A stretch of DNA of 64,000 nucleotides, from NCBI GenBank assembly GCA_005406025.1, contig BGZK01001248.1, positions 1 through 64,000 on the forward strand, read 5' to 3'. The notes beneath the pieces are model-generated. The model saw only the letters and a program-made list of their open reading frames with translations, was not told where the DNA came from and ran no database searches. The DNA comes from Eumeta japonica (Eukaryota > Arthropoda > Insecta > Lepidoptera > Psychidae). The translations under genes and the position numbers were made by a program. Shown here one piece after another: positions 1 through 12,230 of this stretch. The first letter of the stretch is position 1. Each line of letters starts with the position of its first letter.

Positions 1-1293
1 TACCTAACTAACTACGTGAAAAAACTGTGAAATTATTAACTTTATAATGTTGTTCAACAAGTGGCCTAGTAAATAAGACACTTGGTTCTGATGTGATATA
101 TTCTGGGTTCTTTTCTCAGTCGGTCAACTTATTTATTAAATCAATTTTGAAACTCGTCTTGAGTTTGAGCAATCTAAGTGAAATTCCTGGTTCGTTATTA
201 TTCTAGAAGTACGTTATATGTTTAAAACATAAAAAGTATCATTAACACGCTACTGTCCCATTTATATAACTAATATGAGATGATAATAAATGAGATTTAT
301 TTTTACTTGCAACCAAAGAAAATTATCATTTGAAGAAAATTATCTATAAAATTGTCATATACACACTATACATACATTTTCGATTTAATTGGATTATCAT
401 AAAATAAATGCCTTCCCAAAAATGTATGATTTTATGTAGAAAACTATTTAGGTATTTTTGAATCAAAAAAATATCTTGAATAATCGACCATTGTGTATAC
501 AGCTCTTCTGTACGGTGGTCACTCACCGCGTCGTCTTGATCATGTTGAATATGCTCTAGGTGTTACTAAAATTTACAAAAAAAAAACTAGAAGAGATTCT
601 GCGAAAAAAGGAAAGCTACGAATTTTGCATTTTTTCTCTTACAGATTTGGCTCTTTCTTAGTGCATTTTTGTTAATTGTATGAACGAACAAACACACGCA
701 CACGCGCACACACGGTCGTCACTGCAGAAAGGGGACATGTCATATATTACATTTTATATTAAATATTTTTAATAACAATATTTATTAGTACCCAATTTTG
801 TTTAAAAAACTTTAATAATCTCGCATTTATATTTTTCCAATAGCATACGGATTAGTGCTTAATTTCTAAATTTGTGTAAGTTAAGCACTAATAAGTATTC
901 GCAAATCAATTATAAATTTTTGCATTATTTTATACTGTTTCACTCTAAAAAAATCTATGATTTTCATACTATTATAATGTTATGAATCAAGTGCAAATTA
1001 TATGCAAATAAAAATATTAATTGATTAGATCTCAAAATAATGAAATTGAAATTTTATCAATTAACTGATTTTACTTTCTATTCATGTATTACGACTTTTA
1101 TAATAGACATTCTCCTTCGTAGATTTACCAAATTATTGTTGTATAATATATCAATAAGTTGATTAAGTTCAAATAACTAGTTCAAATGTATATATTCAAA
1201 ATCAGGCACTAAACTATAAAAACAAATTACTTCATAATCAAATCCCATTTCCACAGGGACATTTGTATTTAAAGACTCGTATGTACATGTTAC
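1..1293. other. intronic sequence of the left-end gene, apart from the possible micro-exon
   Basis: This is AT-rich DNA with a short CA/CG-rich microsatellite near 688-715. Apart from the candidate micro-exon at 527-555 I see no exon or RNA gene. It is probably intron, because the neighbouring exon at 1294-1370 ends in a donor that needs a downstream partner on the minus strand. Confidence 0.5.
527..555 (-). CDS. possible 29-nt micro-exon of the left-end gene
   Basis: On the minus strand a strong donor (GTGAGT, 526-521) follows 29 open bases reading SIFNMIKTTR, with an AG just upstream at 557-556. The exon would begin in phase 0, which matches the phase 0 end of the exon at 1294-1370. Against it, another AG lies 9-10 bases further upstream, after a T-rich tract, and leads to stops in every frame, and the exon is very short. 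It could be a real micro-exon or a chance donor; the next true exon may lie outside the window. Confidence 0.28.
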
Positions 1294-1370
1294 CTCTGCT
1301 ATGGTGGCGCTGACAGTAGAATTTCTGGCTTTCCTCAATGCCCTACTCGAGTCAGCAGCAGGTGGTCTGC
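1294..1370 (-). CDS. coding exon 5 of a Ser/Arg-rich protein (last confident exon in the window)
   Basis: The minus strand reads acceptor 'ctatttcag', then 77 open bases, then donor GTAACA. It starts with two bases that complete a Gly codon left by the previous exon (ATA G|GC) and ends exactly on a codon (GAG), so the next exon must start in phase 0. It encodes about residues 187-212 of the joined product, including GRPPAADSSR and NSTVSATIAE. The composition (Arg, Ser, Ala) matches the preceding exons and suggests an unstructured region. No domain is recognised. The gene continues to the left beyond the window or through the possible micro-exon at 527-555. Confidence 0.85.
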
Positions 1371-2191
1371 CTGAAATAGCCGTGTGATATTAATATGCCA
1401 GTATAATGCTATTATCGGCCTGTTAAACATTACATGACTCGGTGGTGATATTAAGAACATTTTGTCTCTTATATACAAAAGAATTTTCATATTTAATCTT
1501 ACACCATACCATAAAGCATGGAGAGCTATTATGCTAGATCAACTTTAAATCAGACTTTTTTTGCGAGTATTAGTCTTTTTTTGAATGTACTTTTTGAAAT
1601 ATTGTTTCCAGTTTTTAGTCTATGGACACTAAATACTAAATAATACTTTTATGTCTCAATAATAGAATGTGTATTTCAAAATATTGTTGTTGCTACTTAT
1701 GTCTAGAGAGATCCTATATAATTTTGAAAGTACTCTATTGGATAGTTTCCAAATTGCATAGAAACTACATAAGTGTCAGTACAGATAACTATTCTGTTGG
1801 CTTGAGAATCGTTTCTGCTGCAATTTATTTATATTTCTGTGATGAAATGGCAATAAGGAAGTTTCTACTGGCAAATAGAAAATGTACTACCCTCACATTA
1901 TTTACAGATCTACAAAATCCTGTAAGCTGTTAAAACTGTAATAATTATATTGATAACAACCCCTCTATTGCTCAACTTATCAATAATAACTATTGATCTA
2001 GAGCGCTTAGTAATTGTGTTGATAGAAGAAAATTGATACAGGCACTATTAATTCATCCTCTATCAATATTACCAATGCATCTGTAAACCTATGTACTTAT
2101 TTTAAACCACATCTTCACTCAATCAAACATTTTTTATTTTTTCTCGGTGAAGCTAGATGTAGTAAGAATTTATGTGGAAGAAATGTCTAAC

Positions 2192-2430
2192 CTATATCAT
2201 TGGATATAGACTTTGATCTGGATATCTCGCTGGACTTCTCGCCATAATTATTCTGGGCTATCCTCTGCGTCAAGGGTACATAGTTGGCCGGAGAGTACTT
2301 ATTGTATAGATCGGCGGTGGAAATGGCCAGCGCTGCACTGCTGAGGACATTCCTCTTTTGATTTCTCGGCAGAGGGTCGCTTATCGATGTCCTGCTGCTT
2401 TCGCTTCTGGTTGTCGAGAGGTCTCGGGAT
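2192..2430 (-). CDS. coding exon 4 of a Ser/Arg-rich protein
   Basis: This 239-nt exon on the minus strand lies between acceptor 'tttcttcccag' and donor GTTAGA. It continues the frame from the exon at 4265-4399 (AG|A TCC CGA) and hands on one base (ATA G|). It encodes about residues 107-186. Visible stretches are RDLSTTRSESSRTSIS, then NVLSSAALAISTADLYNKYS, then NYVPLTQRIAQNNYGEKSSE and SRSKSISNDIG. The ADLYNKYSPANYVPLTQR part is less repetitive and may be a short conserved motif; it loosely recalls the region preceding the catalytic domain in USP2-type deubiquitinases, but this is only a resemblance. Many SR/RS pairs suggest phosphorylation or a cytoskeletal or scaffold tail. Confidence 0.9.
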
Positions 2431-3245
2431 CTGGGAAGAAAGGTAATAGCTAGTAAATGATGCTAGCTATAAATTGATTAAACTGTATTTTTTCATAAAT
2501 TTTTTGACAGGTATAAATCAAATTGATAGCATAGGCTTAAATTTTTTCTACAAACTATCATTAGACAACTAAAATAGTCTTATTTTTAAATTATTTTTAA
2601 TGTTGATGTTATATAAATAAAGAGTAAGTTATTTTTTTAATAAGTTACATTTATATCATAAGCTTGGTGTCATGTCAATAAAGAATAACAGCGTCCCGTT
2701 ATTTATAAATTACTTTCATTATGTTGCAAGCTTAGTGTCATGTAAATAAACATTAAATTTTCTAATTTAAATATACATTTAATATATTGGCAAACTTAGT
2801 AAAACAGAACAAACTTTGTCTATTCCCACACAGTGTTATAAATGGCAATAATGTTATCACCAACACCAGTAGAGTTTTTGTTTTTTTTTTTTTAAATTAG
2901 ATAGCATATTTATAAGCTGAACCATAGACTGTTTTGTAAATGTACACAATTCATTGTAATACTTGATTTGAAAAAATGAACTCCCCTATACAAATAGATT
3001 GTTTTTCCTTCTTGTACTTAACATTTCTAAGTGACTTAATTATAATAAAATATTGGTATAATTTAATGAACACATATAGAAAATGCGAAAATTGTGACGA
3101 CTTGATTAGGGTATTCACATTTAAAAGAATGATTAAAATCCATCATAACTTTCTTTAAATAGGTATGAATAACAAAAACTCAGAAACTCATCCCTATAGT
3201 ACATATTTCTACATGGGATAGTTCTCCAAATTAAAAAAAAGTCTT

Positions 3246-3460
3246 TTCGATCCTACTAAAATTATAAATTTGAAAGTTTGGATGTTTGTTAGTCAATCTT
3301 GCTTCAACAGCTGAACAGAATTAAGTGAAATTGTACAGTAATGTAGCTTGTACATATAATAGCATATAGGCTACTATTTATAAAGATATTAACTTTTGCT
3401 CATGACTTTGACTGTGTCATCATAGAATGAATTCTTTATTTATGCCGAACAGGTATTGGT
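3246..3460 (+). repeat. lepidopteran interspersed repeat, 5' part
   Basis: The segment starting 'ctaaaattataaatttgaaa' and continuing with GTTTGGATGTTTGTTA, '..ctgaacagaattaa..gaaattgtacag', 'aggctac.atttata' resembles a very abundant lepidopteran non-autonomous element. A second, more diverged copy lies at 48715-48990. In both copies the element is followed by GATCGGGAT-like minisatellite sequence. It lies in an intron of the left-end gene. Confidence 0.6.
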
Positions 3461-3469
3461 AACAATAAT

Positions 3470-3850
3470 TTTCAAGAGAGATTCAATATCGGTGCAGTAT
3501 CAGAATTGCAAACAGAACTGGCATCAGGATAAAGAACATAAGTGAGATTGTTTCATAACAAAAATAGCAGCAGCATTAATGTACTATCACTATAAGAATA
3601 TGGGTTTTTCTTGTATGGAATTGAGAAAGGGACTGTGACCGGGCTCATGGTTGATAACATCATTGATCAGTATAAAAGATCAAAGAATTTATTGCATGTC
3701 ATATGACCCAAGGCGTGGATGGATTACCTATATTTTGAAAGGAAACTATCTAGATCGGGATAAGAATTGGTATCAAAAACAGAGCCAGGACTGAAATCGA
3801 AAGCGCGATTTAATATCGGAATCATTGTTAACAGAGTGATCGGTCAATGT
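3470..3850 (+). repeat. degenerate GATCGGGAT/GAATTGG minisatellite
   Basis: Short variants of 'atcggaatt', 'gatcgggataagaattgg' and 'ggactgaaatcgaaagcgcg' recur through this stretch. Better preserved relatives occur at 23790-24010 and 36790-36890, and an inverted one at 52720-52800. The copies are too eroded for a clear unit length. It is intronic and shows no coding potential. Confidence 0.4.
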
Positions 3851-4264
3851 AAGTGATGAAAGATTTGTTGTCCCTATGAGTAGACCCATGGGCAGAAGCT
3901 AGTTTATCAATATAAAGCACTTATTTCTGACCAGCTATAACAATTGTACAAGTGCACCGGTGACAATTTTTCAATTCATTCTTAACATCTTATAGAAGGG
4001 AGAATTAATTTTTAAGAAATTGCATCGAGTGTGTAAAAAGTCATTGAACACATGAAAAACAGTGATTAACTGTATTTTCAATGAAACAAAAGCTGTTTAA
4101 CAATAAGGGAGCATGTGGGTCACCCTACAAGCGACCATTGGTGATCGATGTCCATCTACGTTAAAGAGTTGCCAAGCCATTGTCCTTTTCATAAAAGGGT
4201 AATATACCATTATATGCTGTGTATGTATTTGTGTGGATGTGCGATATACATATGTATACTTTAC

Positions 4265-4399
4265 CTGGATTCACTCCTTTCGGACCTGTATCTCGTGGAG
4301 ATACCGCTGTCCGAGTCGGTGACGCTCGGCGCCCTCGTACTCCTTGAATATTCAACTAACGAGGTTTTTCTTTCTCTTTTGCCATCAACGTCTGAATAT
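4265..4399 (-). CDS. coding exon 3 of a Ser/Arg-rich protein, with NAGNAG acceptor
   Basis: This 135-nt minus-strand exon ends at donor GTAAAG. Its acceptor is a tandem CAGCAG after a T-rich tract: using the second AG gives S-R-Y-S at the junction, using the first (exon start 4402) inserts one codon and gives S-S-R-Y-S. Both keep the frame. It encodes about residues 62-106, including RYSDVDGKRERKTSLVEYSR and SVTDSDSGISTRYRSE. Phases match both neighbours (2 in, 2 out). The protein here is rich in Ser, Arg and Tyr and probably disordered. Confidence 0.9.
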
Positions 4400-4678
4400 C
4401 TGCTGAAAAAATTATCCTCATTAATATAATAAAATGGTATCTCTTATAACTATACATTTTTAAACTATTGCAAATTTATAATAAACAAAGATAACAATGT
4501 CGCTATTTTATAGTTAATTTATACAAAATTTATACACTTATAAACATCATAAAAACTAATAAATAACCAATTTGGAATAGAATACACAAAACAGTAAAAT
4601 CCTATCAATTTATTTCATATGCTATTTTATACATTTTAGAATAATATTATTAATAAGATTGAATAGAAGAATGGGTAC

Positions 4679-4753
4679 CTCGATCTGTATTCCGTTGTGT
4701 GGTCGCCATAACTGTTTCTCAATGTTGAAGTCACATATGTACCACTGCTTGTC
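4679..4753 (-). CDS. coding exon 2 of a Ser/Arg-rich protein
   Basis: A 75-nt minus-strand exon lies between acceptor 'ataaattgcag' and donor GTACCC. It continues the frame of the start exon (TTC AG|G ACA) and ends in phase 2 (TCG AG|). It encodes about residues 37-61: RTSSGTYVTSTLRNSYGDHT followed by TEYRS. Its length, phases and composition fit the flanking exons, so the assignment does not depend on this short exon alone. Confidence 0.88.
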
Positions 4754-5094
4754 CTGCAATTTATAATTCTGATGAAGCTACCGGCTTTGATAGATTGTCA
4801 CCAGAGACTAAAGACTTGTTTATTTAAAGACAGTGCTGTTATTGTTAATATAAACTCTTCAAAATAACAAAATATTACTGGAGTACCAATCGAGGTTTGA
4901 TGCAGAGCTCACATATTATTATATTAAATTTTAGTAACCATTTCACACATTATTGATATAACAAAAGGTTATACTTTTTATTAGTAAGTGGATACTAAAC
5001 CTATTGTATCAACTTCTTGGATTACAAAAATAATTATTTATTAGTCAATATAACAATATCTTAAGTCTTAATATTATGATTTAAGGTAACTCAC

Positions 5095-5212
5095 CTGAAG
5101 TAGGGTTTGTCCAGACTCGACGGCGAACTTAACGTAGACCTGTAGGACCCAGAGAGGGTAGTCGACGTGGAGTTTGAGTAACGACTCGGCGATACAACTG
5201 GCATTTTGAAGG
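5095..5212 (-). CDS. first coding exon, N-terminus of a Ser/Arg-rich protein (possibly USP2-like)
   Basis: The minus strand reads a weak acceptor 'gtaaaatag', 8 bases of 5' UTR, ATG at 5204-5202 in the context TTCAAAATGC, and an open frame to a strong donor GTGAGT. It encodes residues 1-36 (MPVVSPSRYSNSTSTTLSGS, then YRSTLSSPSSLDKPYF). The start is chosen because it is the first ATG after the acceptor and all downstream exons join it in phase. The five exons give 212 residues with no stop, rich in Ser, Thr, Arg and Tyr, with no signal peptide or membrane segment, hence probably cytosolic. Family identity is open; a long disordered tail before a USP-type deubiquitinase domain would fit, and so would many scaffold proteins. 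Confidence 0.85.
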
Positions 5213-7727
5213 CTATTTTACATCGTAGAATTAAATAAATATTTATCTATAATATGCTATATCTCTCGATATAAACTATATTTTTCATCTATTCTTCATG
5301 GACGGTCTTGTGGATTGTTGCATTTTCTTTTTAGCGATAACAATTTGATAAGCCTGCCGACAAAGAGAGTTAACTTTGACATTATGAAGTGGCATTTTTT
5401 ATATATAAATGGACATATTTAAGGAGATAGAAAAAATTTAAGGGGCAGATTAACATCAATAATACCTTTATTTATATTCATAGCAGTCAATTAATATAAT
5501 TAGAACTAATCTATAAAATTATCATTGTCAATAAACCAAAACTTGACTTATACTTGAGTTCTTGCGAACTTGTGGACTCAATATTTAGTGTTATCTCCAC
5601 TTTGCCGTCTCAGAATTGCCTGCATCTGATGGATGCATCATAAATTAGAACCATCAATAGAACTTCACGGTGTTCTGTTCTATTCTTCTATCAATGTACT
5701 ACTGAGTTGCATGAAGTATGTGATTCATTTTTTGATATAACCCATGTTTCCAATCTATCCCAAACATAACATGGTTTATAATTAGGCCCTGAAGAAGGAC
5801 AAAATATTGATTTTTAACTACCTAAAAGCACTGCGAAACTAACTTTGTAAGGTACCCTACAGCAGACAGTGACCAATTTTTTACTATGTATACCTCTACA
5901 CATACTCATATACAAATGGCACATCATTCCATTAATGATCCTCCATCATAAGAGTTTTTCAAAAAAAGTATCACTGAAAACATCTTTCTTAAACTGCATA
6001 TGTTGACCCTCCTGTCCTGTTACTGTGATCTACTGGAACGTATTAATTCTTATGGTTTTGATGCTGTCCCTTGCCAAACTTTCTAGAGTTTAACTCTGAT
6101 TGTGGAAGTTGAAGTGCAGTTTCTAAGGGCATCACTAACATTAAATCTGTCGCCTTGCTGATGTTATTTTTTTTCTTGTGAATTTGTGTTTTTCTTTTCA
6201 TATACTCCCCAGTGTGCTGGCACCGCTCAAAATTGTAAAAAAATGACAAACTGGGAAACCCACAATAATGGAGCCACTTGATTGTAATTAAACTCTAAGG
6301 TTGAGCTGTATTCATATAACGTGGATTAGAATTTCTTTTAAAATTATGTTTACAAGTTTCGTTTGATAAATTATGATTGCAGCTGGATTTGTTTGATTGA
6401 TTTGTTACCAGTTTGCTTTCAGTTAAAGAGTTAACTTCAAGGTACATCCTTCATAATAGTTGCTTAGCATTTCATTTCATACTTTACGCTTGAAAATTAA
6501 TCCCAAATTATCTTTTGGGCTTCATAGTATTTCTGATGTTACAATCAAACCAATGCACTTCAGATAGTCAACTACTATAATTCTACATTACCGTTTCATA
6601 ACATTCAATTTACAGTCCACGTCAATCCATAAATGGTAGAGATTGCATCAGTGATTTATCATTTTATCTGAAATTCCATTATGCTGATATATGCTACCGA
6701 GCTCGATTTTGTCCACCTGATTTCTTACATCATAGATATAACACACATATATTATATGCACTAGTATTTATTAATAATAGTAAAATAATTAAATAGCATA
6801 TATATTATTAAAAAAACAACTTAAAAACATTTAGCCATTTATCTTTTTAGTAATACCATTTTGTATTTGATTAACTATTTTCAACAAATTAGTTGAACAC
6901 TCAAATAATTTATAATTAAAATATAAGATGCCAATCTGCTAGTTATATTACACTTAAAGAAAATGTAATTATTAACTTTGTAGACCTTTTTCAATACCAG
7001 TTATCTCGAGACTATGTATCAAATTGTAAATAAAAATAAAAGTACATGCATGAAAATTATTAAATACATCTGTTGGCTAAGTTTAGACATTAAATTTTTC
7101 AATATATTTTATAGAGGGCCACTTTTTTATTATTAACTTTAACAGAGCCAAAAATATAAAAATATATCTAATTACACTTCCCTTCCCCATTTTTGCCCAC
7201 ATACAAATTGGCAATGTTTTGAATATTTATAAAAGACGTTAAAAATAATTATATATATGTATTTAGTAAAGTATAAATAAATCATAGAACTACGAAATTA
7301 TATCAGATTTAGTACATGGCATATTTTCGTAATTAAATAAAACTGTTTGATTTCGATTTATATTAACGACATCCAGTTTCACGGTTTTCATCAAAATCAA
7401 CTGCTCCATGGAATTACAACAGCTGTTGGTCCTAAATCAAGTCATGGACTGCTATCTCAGGAAATCCTCGCAGTTATACATTTGACACTGACACGATTTC
7501 ACATAATTGATCACTTCAAGGTTTTTCCGTATCACTATCACATTTCAAAATCTATTTTCTAAAAATACACCATCATTATTTTTAGAAGATTATTAAGCGC
7601 ATTCGACTGTGTCACGTGTTTGTGATTATACGACGATAATTAAATTTATTACATTGGAACGCAAATTAACGTAAAAAATAAATCAATTTAACAACTGCAT
7701 TGGCGAAGAAATCGTGTTAATACTCAC
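5213..7727 (-). other. 5' UTR intron of the left-end gene
   Basis: This AT-rich DNA separates the non-coding first exon (7728-7860) from the exon with the start codon. I see no coding exon, tRNA or clear repeat in it. The T-rich tract expected before the acceptor at 5214-5213 is weak, so the exact acceptor could be different. Confidence 0.45.
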
Positions 7728-7860
7728 TGCAAAGGCCACTGTAACCTAACCGATACTTTTATTTCACTTTTAGCCCCCTTTTCTAGGAGATTCTCGTAAT
7801 TTTCGCGTTGTAAGTTCGGAGTGCACGTTTTAAACACGTCGTCGTCGCGTATATTCGACT
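7728..7860 (-). other. non-coding first exon (5' UTR) of the left-end gene
   Basis: On the minus strand a strong donor (TTTGCA|GTGAGTATT) ends about 130 bases of more GC-balanced sequence without any ATG. An insect-type initiator (TCAGTC, 7862-7857) would put the start of transcription at 7860. The exon is followed on the same strand by the ATG exon at 5204. The lack of ATG, the strong donor and the CRE just upstream all fit a 5' UTR exon, but no transcript evidence is available here and the exact start is inferred. Confidence 0.55.
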
Positions 7861-7942
7861 GAAAATAGCGAAAAATGGAGCAAATTCTGCGCGAATCAGT
7901 GGACTTTCTTGCTGTATGTAATTTTAGAAGGCTCCATTTGAG

Positions 7943-7950
7943 TGACGTCA
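7943..7950. promoter_or_regulatory. perfect CRE palindrome in the putative promoter
   Basis: TGACGTCA, within the 10-base palindrome GTGACGTCAC, lies about 85 bases upstream of the inferred start at 7860 on the minus strand. CREB/ATF factors bind this motif. Two more perfect copies occur at 10147-10154 and 20256-20263. Confidence 0.5.
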
Positions 7951-7969
7951 CTCTGATATGTCGTTGGCA

Positions 7970-10900
7970 ATCCTATTTTTGTAATTAAATTTGATACACT
8001 ATTATGAGCCTAATATTCAAAGGATAAAACGCAAATTTCAACTTTATTCACAAATGTAATAAAGCTTAATTGATAATTTGAAATTATATTCATAGGTGCT
8101 ATGACTTTTCCGCTAAGTGTTGCTATAAGAAAAAATATTTTTATCTTCTTCATACATAAGTTTACAATGATGACTCATCTACGGCTATGAAAATTTTACG
8201 CGCGCTTGCTAAGGAATTATGTAAATAAAGCCTTGAAAAGGAATTAAATGTTGTTAACATTATAACTTACAAAATTACGTAATTTAAAAAGAATTTTCAT
8301 ATTAATCCTAAACGAATATTTGCACATTACGATAATCTATGAATTATGACTGTCCTAATTTCAATATATGGATTTTAGCTTATAAGGATTTTTTTTAATT
8401 TATCTTATTTATGTGTACGTATGTATTTATTACAATTTTTTATTGTAAGTAAATTTTAAAATTTATATTTGTGTTCATTACCATTCATAGTGGTTTAGCT
8501 ATTGAATGAAAGAGGGCGCTAATTTTTATTTTCTTTGAATTGCTTTTTGTCTATAGATGGCAGTAGAAAAGGGGTTAGCTTCAAAAAAATATTTTTAATT
8601 GGCAATTGCATAGTACATTTTACACCTCTAAAATAAATAAAAAGCCGAATGAGAAAAAAGAGAAAGTATCGTTTTAAGGTCACTTCTGAACATTCTTGCA
8701 GTATTTAAAATTGCAATTAAAACAGATTCAATTATTTGTTTAATTATAGATCGCTTGTAAATCAATTATACATATTATTCACGAAATAATAGTTAGAATA
8801 TGTAAACAAAATATTTATACATTGTGCCAATTTTGTTTTTAAAGCGCTGGACTATGCTCTCACCAATTAGAAATAGCACAAAGGAACATTCATACAGTTC
8901 AATGTTATGATTTTTAGATTCCCACTTCAGACAAAAATTAATTTGTCGATGTGAAAATAAAATCGAAATGTACTTATTTGGGTACCATTTAAGGCAGGTT
9001 CTTAAAAAATATAATTTTTTTACCTTTTGCAGAATTTAACCAGATGTAGTTCTCGGAAAATTCAATTAGGCATTTCTCAGAACTGTACCGTCGTCACAAC
9101 ATTAAAGTACCTATTTAAAAAAGTAATTGGGTTCCAATTGCTCTCTTGAAAACTTCCAATTTCCTTTTAATACTTAATTTCTACGAAGTGAAACCTTTAT
9201 GATTTTGTACAATCTTATTTTATTCTTACACATTATTATACTTTCTATTAATTTGTGGACACAGAGGAACACTTATCACTATTTTTTATCTAATTACGGC
9301 AAAGTTAAACGATGAGTAATCCGCTTAATGTGAATGTAAGAACTAATACTAGCTTTCGCCCGTGCCTCCGAGCGCGGGTCCGACCACGTGGATATACAAT
9401 GAATACCTGTTTTTTTTTATTTCAAACGATCTTTTAATCATAATTCCGCACATAGTCTTGTTGTCAATTTTAGTTCTAGTTCTGTTGTATGTTCCGGTTA
9501 CGGCCACGTTCTTAATACTAACTCCACTCCCGGATTCGCTCCCCTTGACGTTCATTATTCTGATCCCGTTGCCGCTTTTGATTCAGTTTTCATTTTTAAT
9601 ACCGATCATTTATTTTATATATATTACAATTTCGGTGTTGCCACACTCGTGGAATTAATATAGTGTTCTTATTATATGTGTGTAATATTAATGTTATTGC
9701 CTTGTTCATTTTTCCAGATGCAATCAGCACCTACTGTAGGTTTTGTGTAAATATGAAGTAAGTTCGTTAAAGTGTGACCTTGTCACCTCCAGACGTAATC
9801 ATTTGTTAGGTACATCTCTCTAACAATACAAAGATGACAAAGATGAAAATATGGATGTGTGTACGACTGTTATCACTGAATGCTAAAAGCCGGGAATAGA
9901 TTGTAATGAAACTTGACAATCAAAAAAAAATCAAAACTAAATTATTGCCTGTATTACTTAAGGATAATGTAGGCCTACATTAGGAAAAGATTTCTTGAAA
10001 TCGGTTCAGTAGTTATAGGTCTTACCTTCTACTTATAAACAAATTTTACTTTACAAACATGGATAATATTTTTCCATAGCTAACCAGATTTAGATAAATA
10101 AGATGTTCTCAGATCGCCGAGAGACTAAAGGCTGTCATGGTGTACGTGACGTCATCATATGCCACGATTCAAAACGGCCAAGGGCGTGTCAGGCCACGCG
10201 CAGTGTAGGGTGCCGTAGTTGTTAGCTACATTATACAGACTAAGTGGGGGTTGTTCTTTGACACTATAATTGAGTTCGCTATTAACAGCTAATAATGTCA
10301 AAAAATAGGTTCACATAAGATGTATTTTAAAGATGTTACTACTTTATATTTTCGTAATTTTACATGGTTCATAAACTTATATTTACTGCCTGTTTTACAC
10401 AACCATCAACATCATCTAAGTAATTTTCAATGAAATGTTTAGGAAATTTTGTTTTTTTGCTTCTGCAAATAAATTTTATAAGTTGTGATATTTTTTCTTT
10501 TAACTCCATTAGATATTATCGCAAATTTTTCTCGCATATTCAAGAATTATAATCATTTACTCAGGGGGGGAGGGGGTACTTGACTTAGCATTTTGAATTG
10601 AATTAGCACTTTGAAGCTCAATATTTCGCAAACGGATCTCTAAATCGAAAAATGGTTTTTACGGAACCGCAATATTTTTTAATTAGCTATTCAACGATAC
10701 AATACACCATGATATAGATGAGAAATAAAATTAGTCCCCAATTCACTTGCAGAAGAAGCGGTTTTAAAAAACTTCTTTTTTGTACTTTAATTCTACCACT
10801 TCGTCGGCATGTTCATCATGTACACCCGTACCAAATTAAAACTTTCTAGTGCTAAGGGTCTTTGAGCTAAACCGCAGACGGACATGGCGAAACTATAAGC

Positions 10901-11430
10901 GTTTCTTGATGACCACGGAACCTTAATAATGGTGAGTCTTTTCGAATGATTTTGACCAATAATGAAGATCGTCATCTTTGTATCTGGACTATAGTTTTAA
11001 ACGGATCCGGTGACTATCATCAGATCCATACTTGAGGATACGATACGACGCAAGGGCGGTTCCAGCCTTCGTTCAAGGGCTGGCTGGACGTAGTCGAGGT
11101 TCAGCCAGGAGGGGTTGTGAATTTATTGCAATATAATTTATGAGATAACTTTTGTAATACTTTATATCGTTTACGGCATGGTAGGTATTGAACGTACGTA
11201 AAAAAAATACTTTAAACCAAATCTAAACCCGCGTAAATTTACATATATTATGTTTACATACGAACTCTTCTTGATAACACAACCCAAAATTTTAATTTCC
11301 TTTCAAAATTATGGCACATATATTTAAAGAAATACCAACATACGAAAATTTTATAACTATAACGATACTAGTTTTTTTTAATTAAATTTTTGCTTTTATT
11401 AACTAATAAGCACAGAAGGAAATAAAATGT
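7970..11430. other. intergenic, no gene seen
   Basis: AT-rich DNA without a supportable exon. At about 9345-9390 there is a decayed 'ctagctttcgcccg.gcctccg' motif like the end of a LINE family common in Lepidoptera; similar scraps are at 15400, 21680 and 53890. A GC-richer scrap at 10130-10220 holds a CRE (10147-10154), and another at 11035-11110 looks like eroded repeat. Confidence 0.4.
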
Positions 11431-11439
11431 GAATTCAAA

Positions 11440-12230
11440 AGAAAACCGGATAAATCGAACTTGCATGACGAGGGTTCCGCACGATGCATAAATTGCATGG
11501 TTTTTTAAACTGACCCGACTTCTATTGCGCAGATAATGAAAATGGCTGCAAACGTAAGTTTTTAAGAATACATGGAGAAATTTCCCATGTTTTTTACTAC
11601 CACCGATTTCTTATAGCTTTTCCTGTAGTTTCTAAGTAAAGGATAATTTTCGGTATTTTTTTTTCAATGTTATTTAGTAATTTCGAAAACAAGGCGGGGG
11701 AACGGCCAATTTTCATTGCTTTCTTAAACAAAACTATTTATTTCACAATTGTAAAACGAAAAAGTATTTGATTTACAAAAACTCTTACATTAGATTTGTA
11801 CATATTTAACGCGGTAGAGCAGTGATGTGGCTCAGTCGGCTGCAGCACAAGAACGGGATGTACCGCACTCGGGATACGGACGTGAGGTAGCAGCTGCCGT
11901 TGTTGTGTTTCGTCCAGTGAATGAGGAATCCGATGGATCGTTCCCCCTCCATCTGACATCCCATTCGTTCTTAAAATGTGAGCAAAATTTTATTTAATTC
12001 TCTAATTCGCACCGGAAAAGCTACGATCATATTCTAAACTCGTTTATTTACATCACACGTCCGTATGTGTGTCACATAAATTCATACGTGTACCGACTTT
12101 CGACTTAGCCGTTCCACTAGATCCGTAACAAACAGATTGTGATAGACGGACAAACAGATACACGAGCTAACTTATAGAAGTTTGGTTTTTCCTTTCATTT
12201 AGACGTACGGAACCCTACAAATTAACTCTG
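11440..12230 (+). repeat. interspersed repeat copy 1 (GACGGACA / GGAACCC family)
   Basis: The start ('ccggataaatcgaact..cgagggttccgcacgat'), middle ('ctttttcctgtagttt'-like) and end ('gtgatagacggacaaacaga', then '..acgtacggaaccctac') match the copy at 46680-47262 in the same order. The core in common near the end is 'gacttatcggtcc.gtag..' and 'gtgatagacggacatacgg'. A third copy begins at 48184. This is a dispersed lepidopteran repeat. The GC-richer insert at 11810-11960 has open frames on both strands but no recognisable protein. Confidence 0.65.

Noticed and set aside
11738..11959. 73-codon minus frame (MSDGGGTIHRIPHSLDETQQ…).
   Set aside because: It lies inside an interspersed repeat and has no recognisable domain or splice sites.
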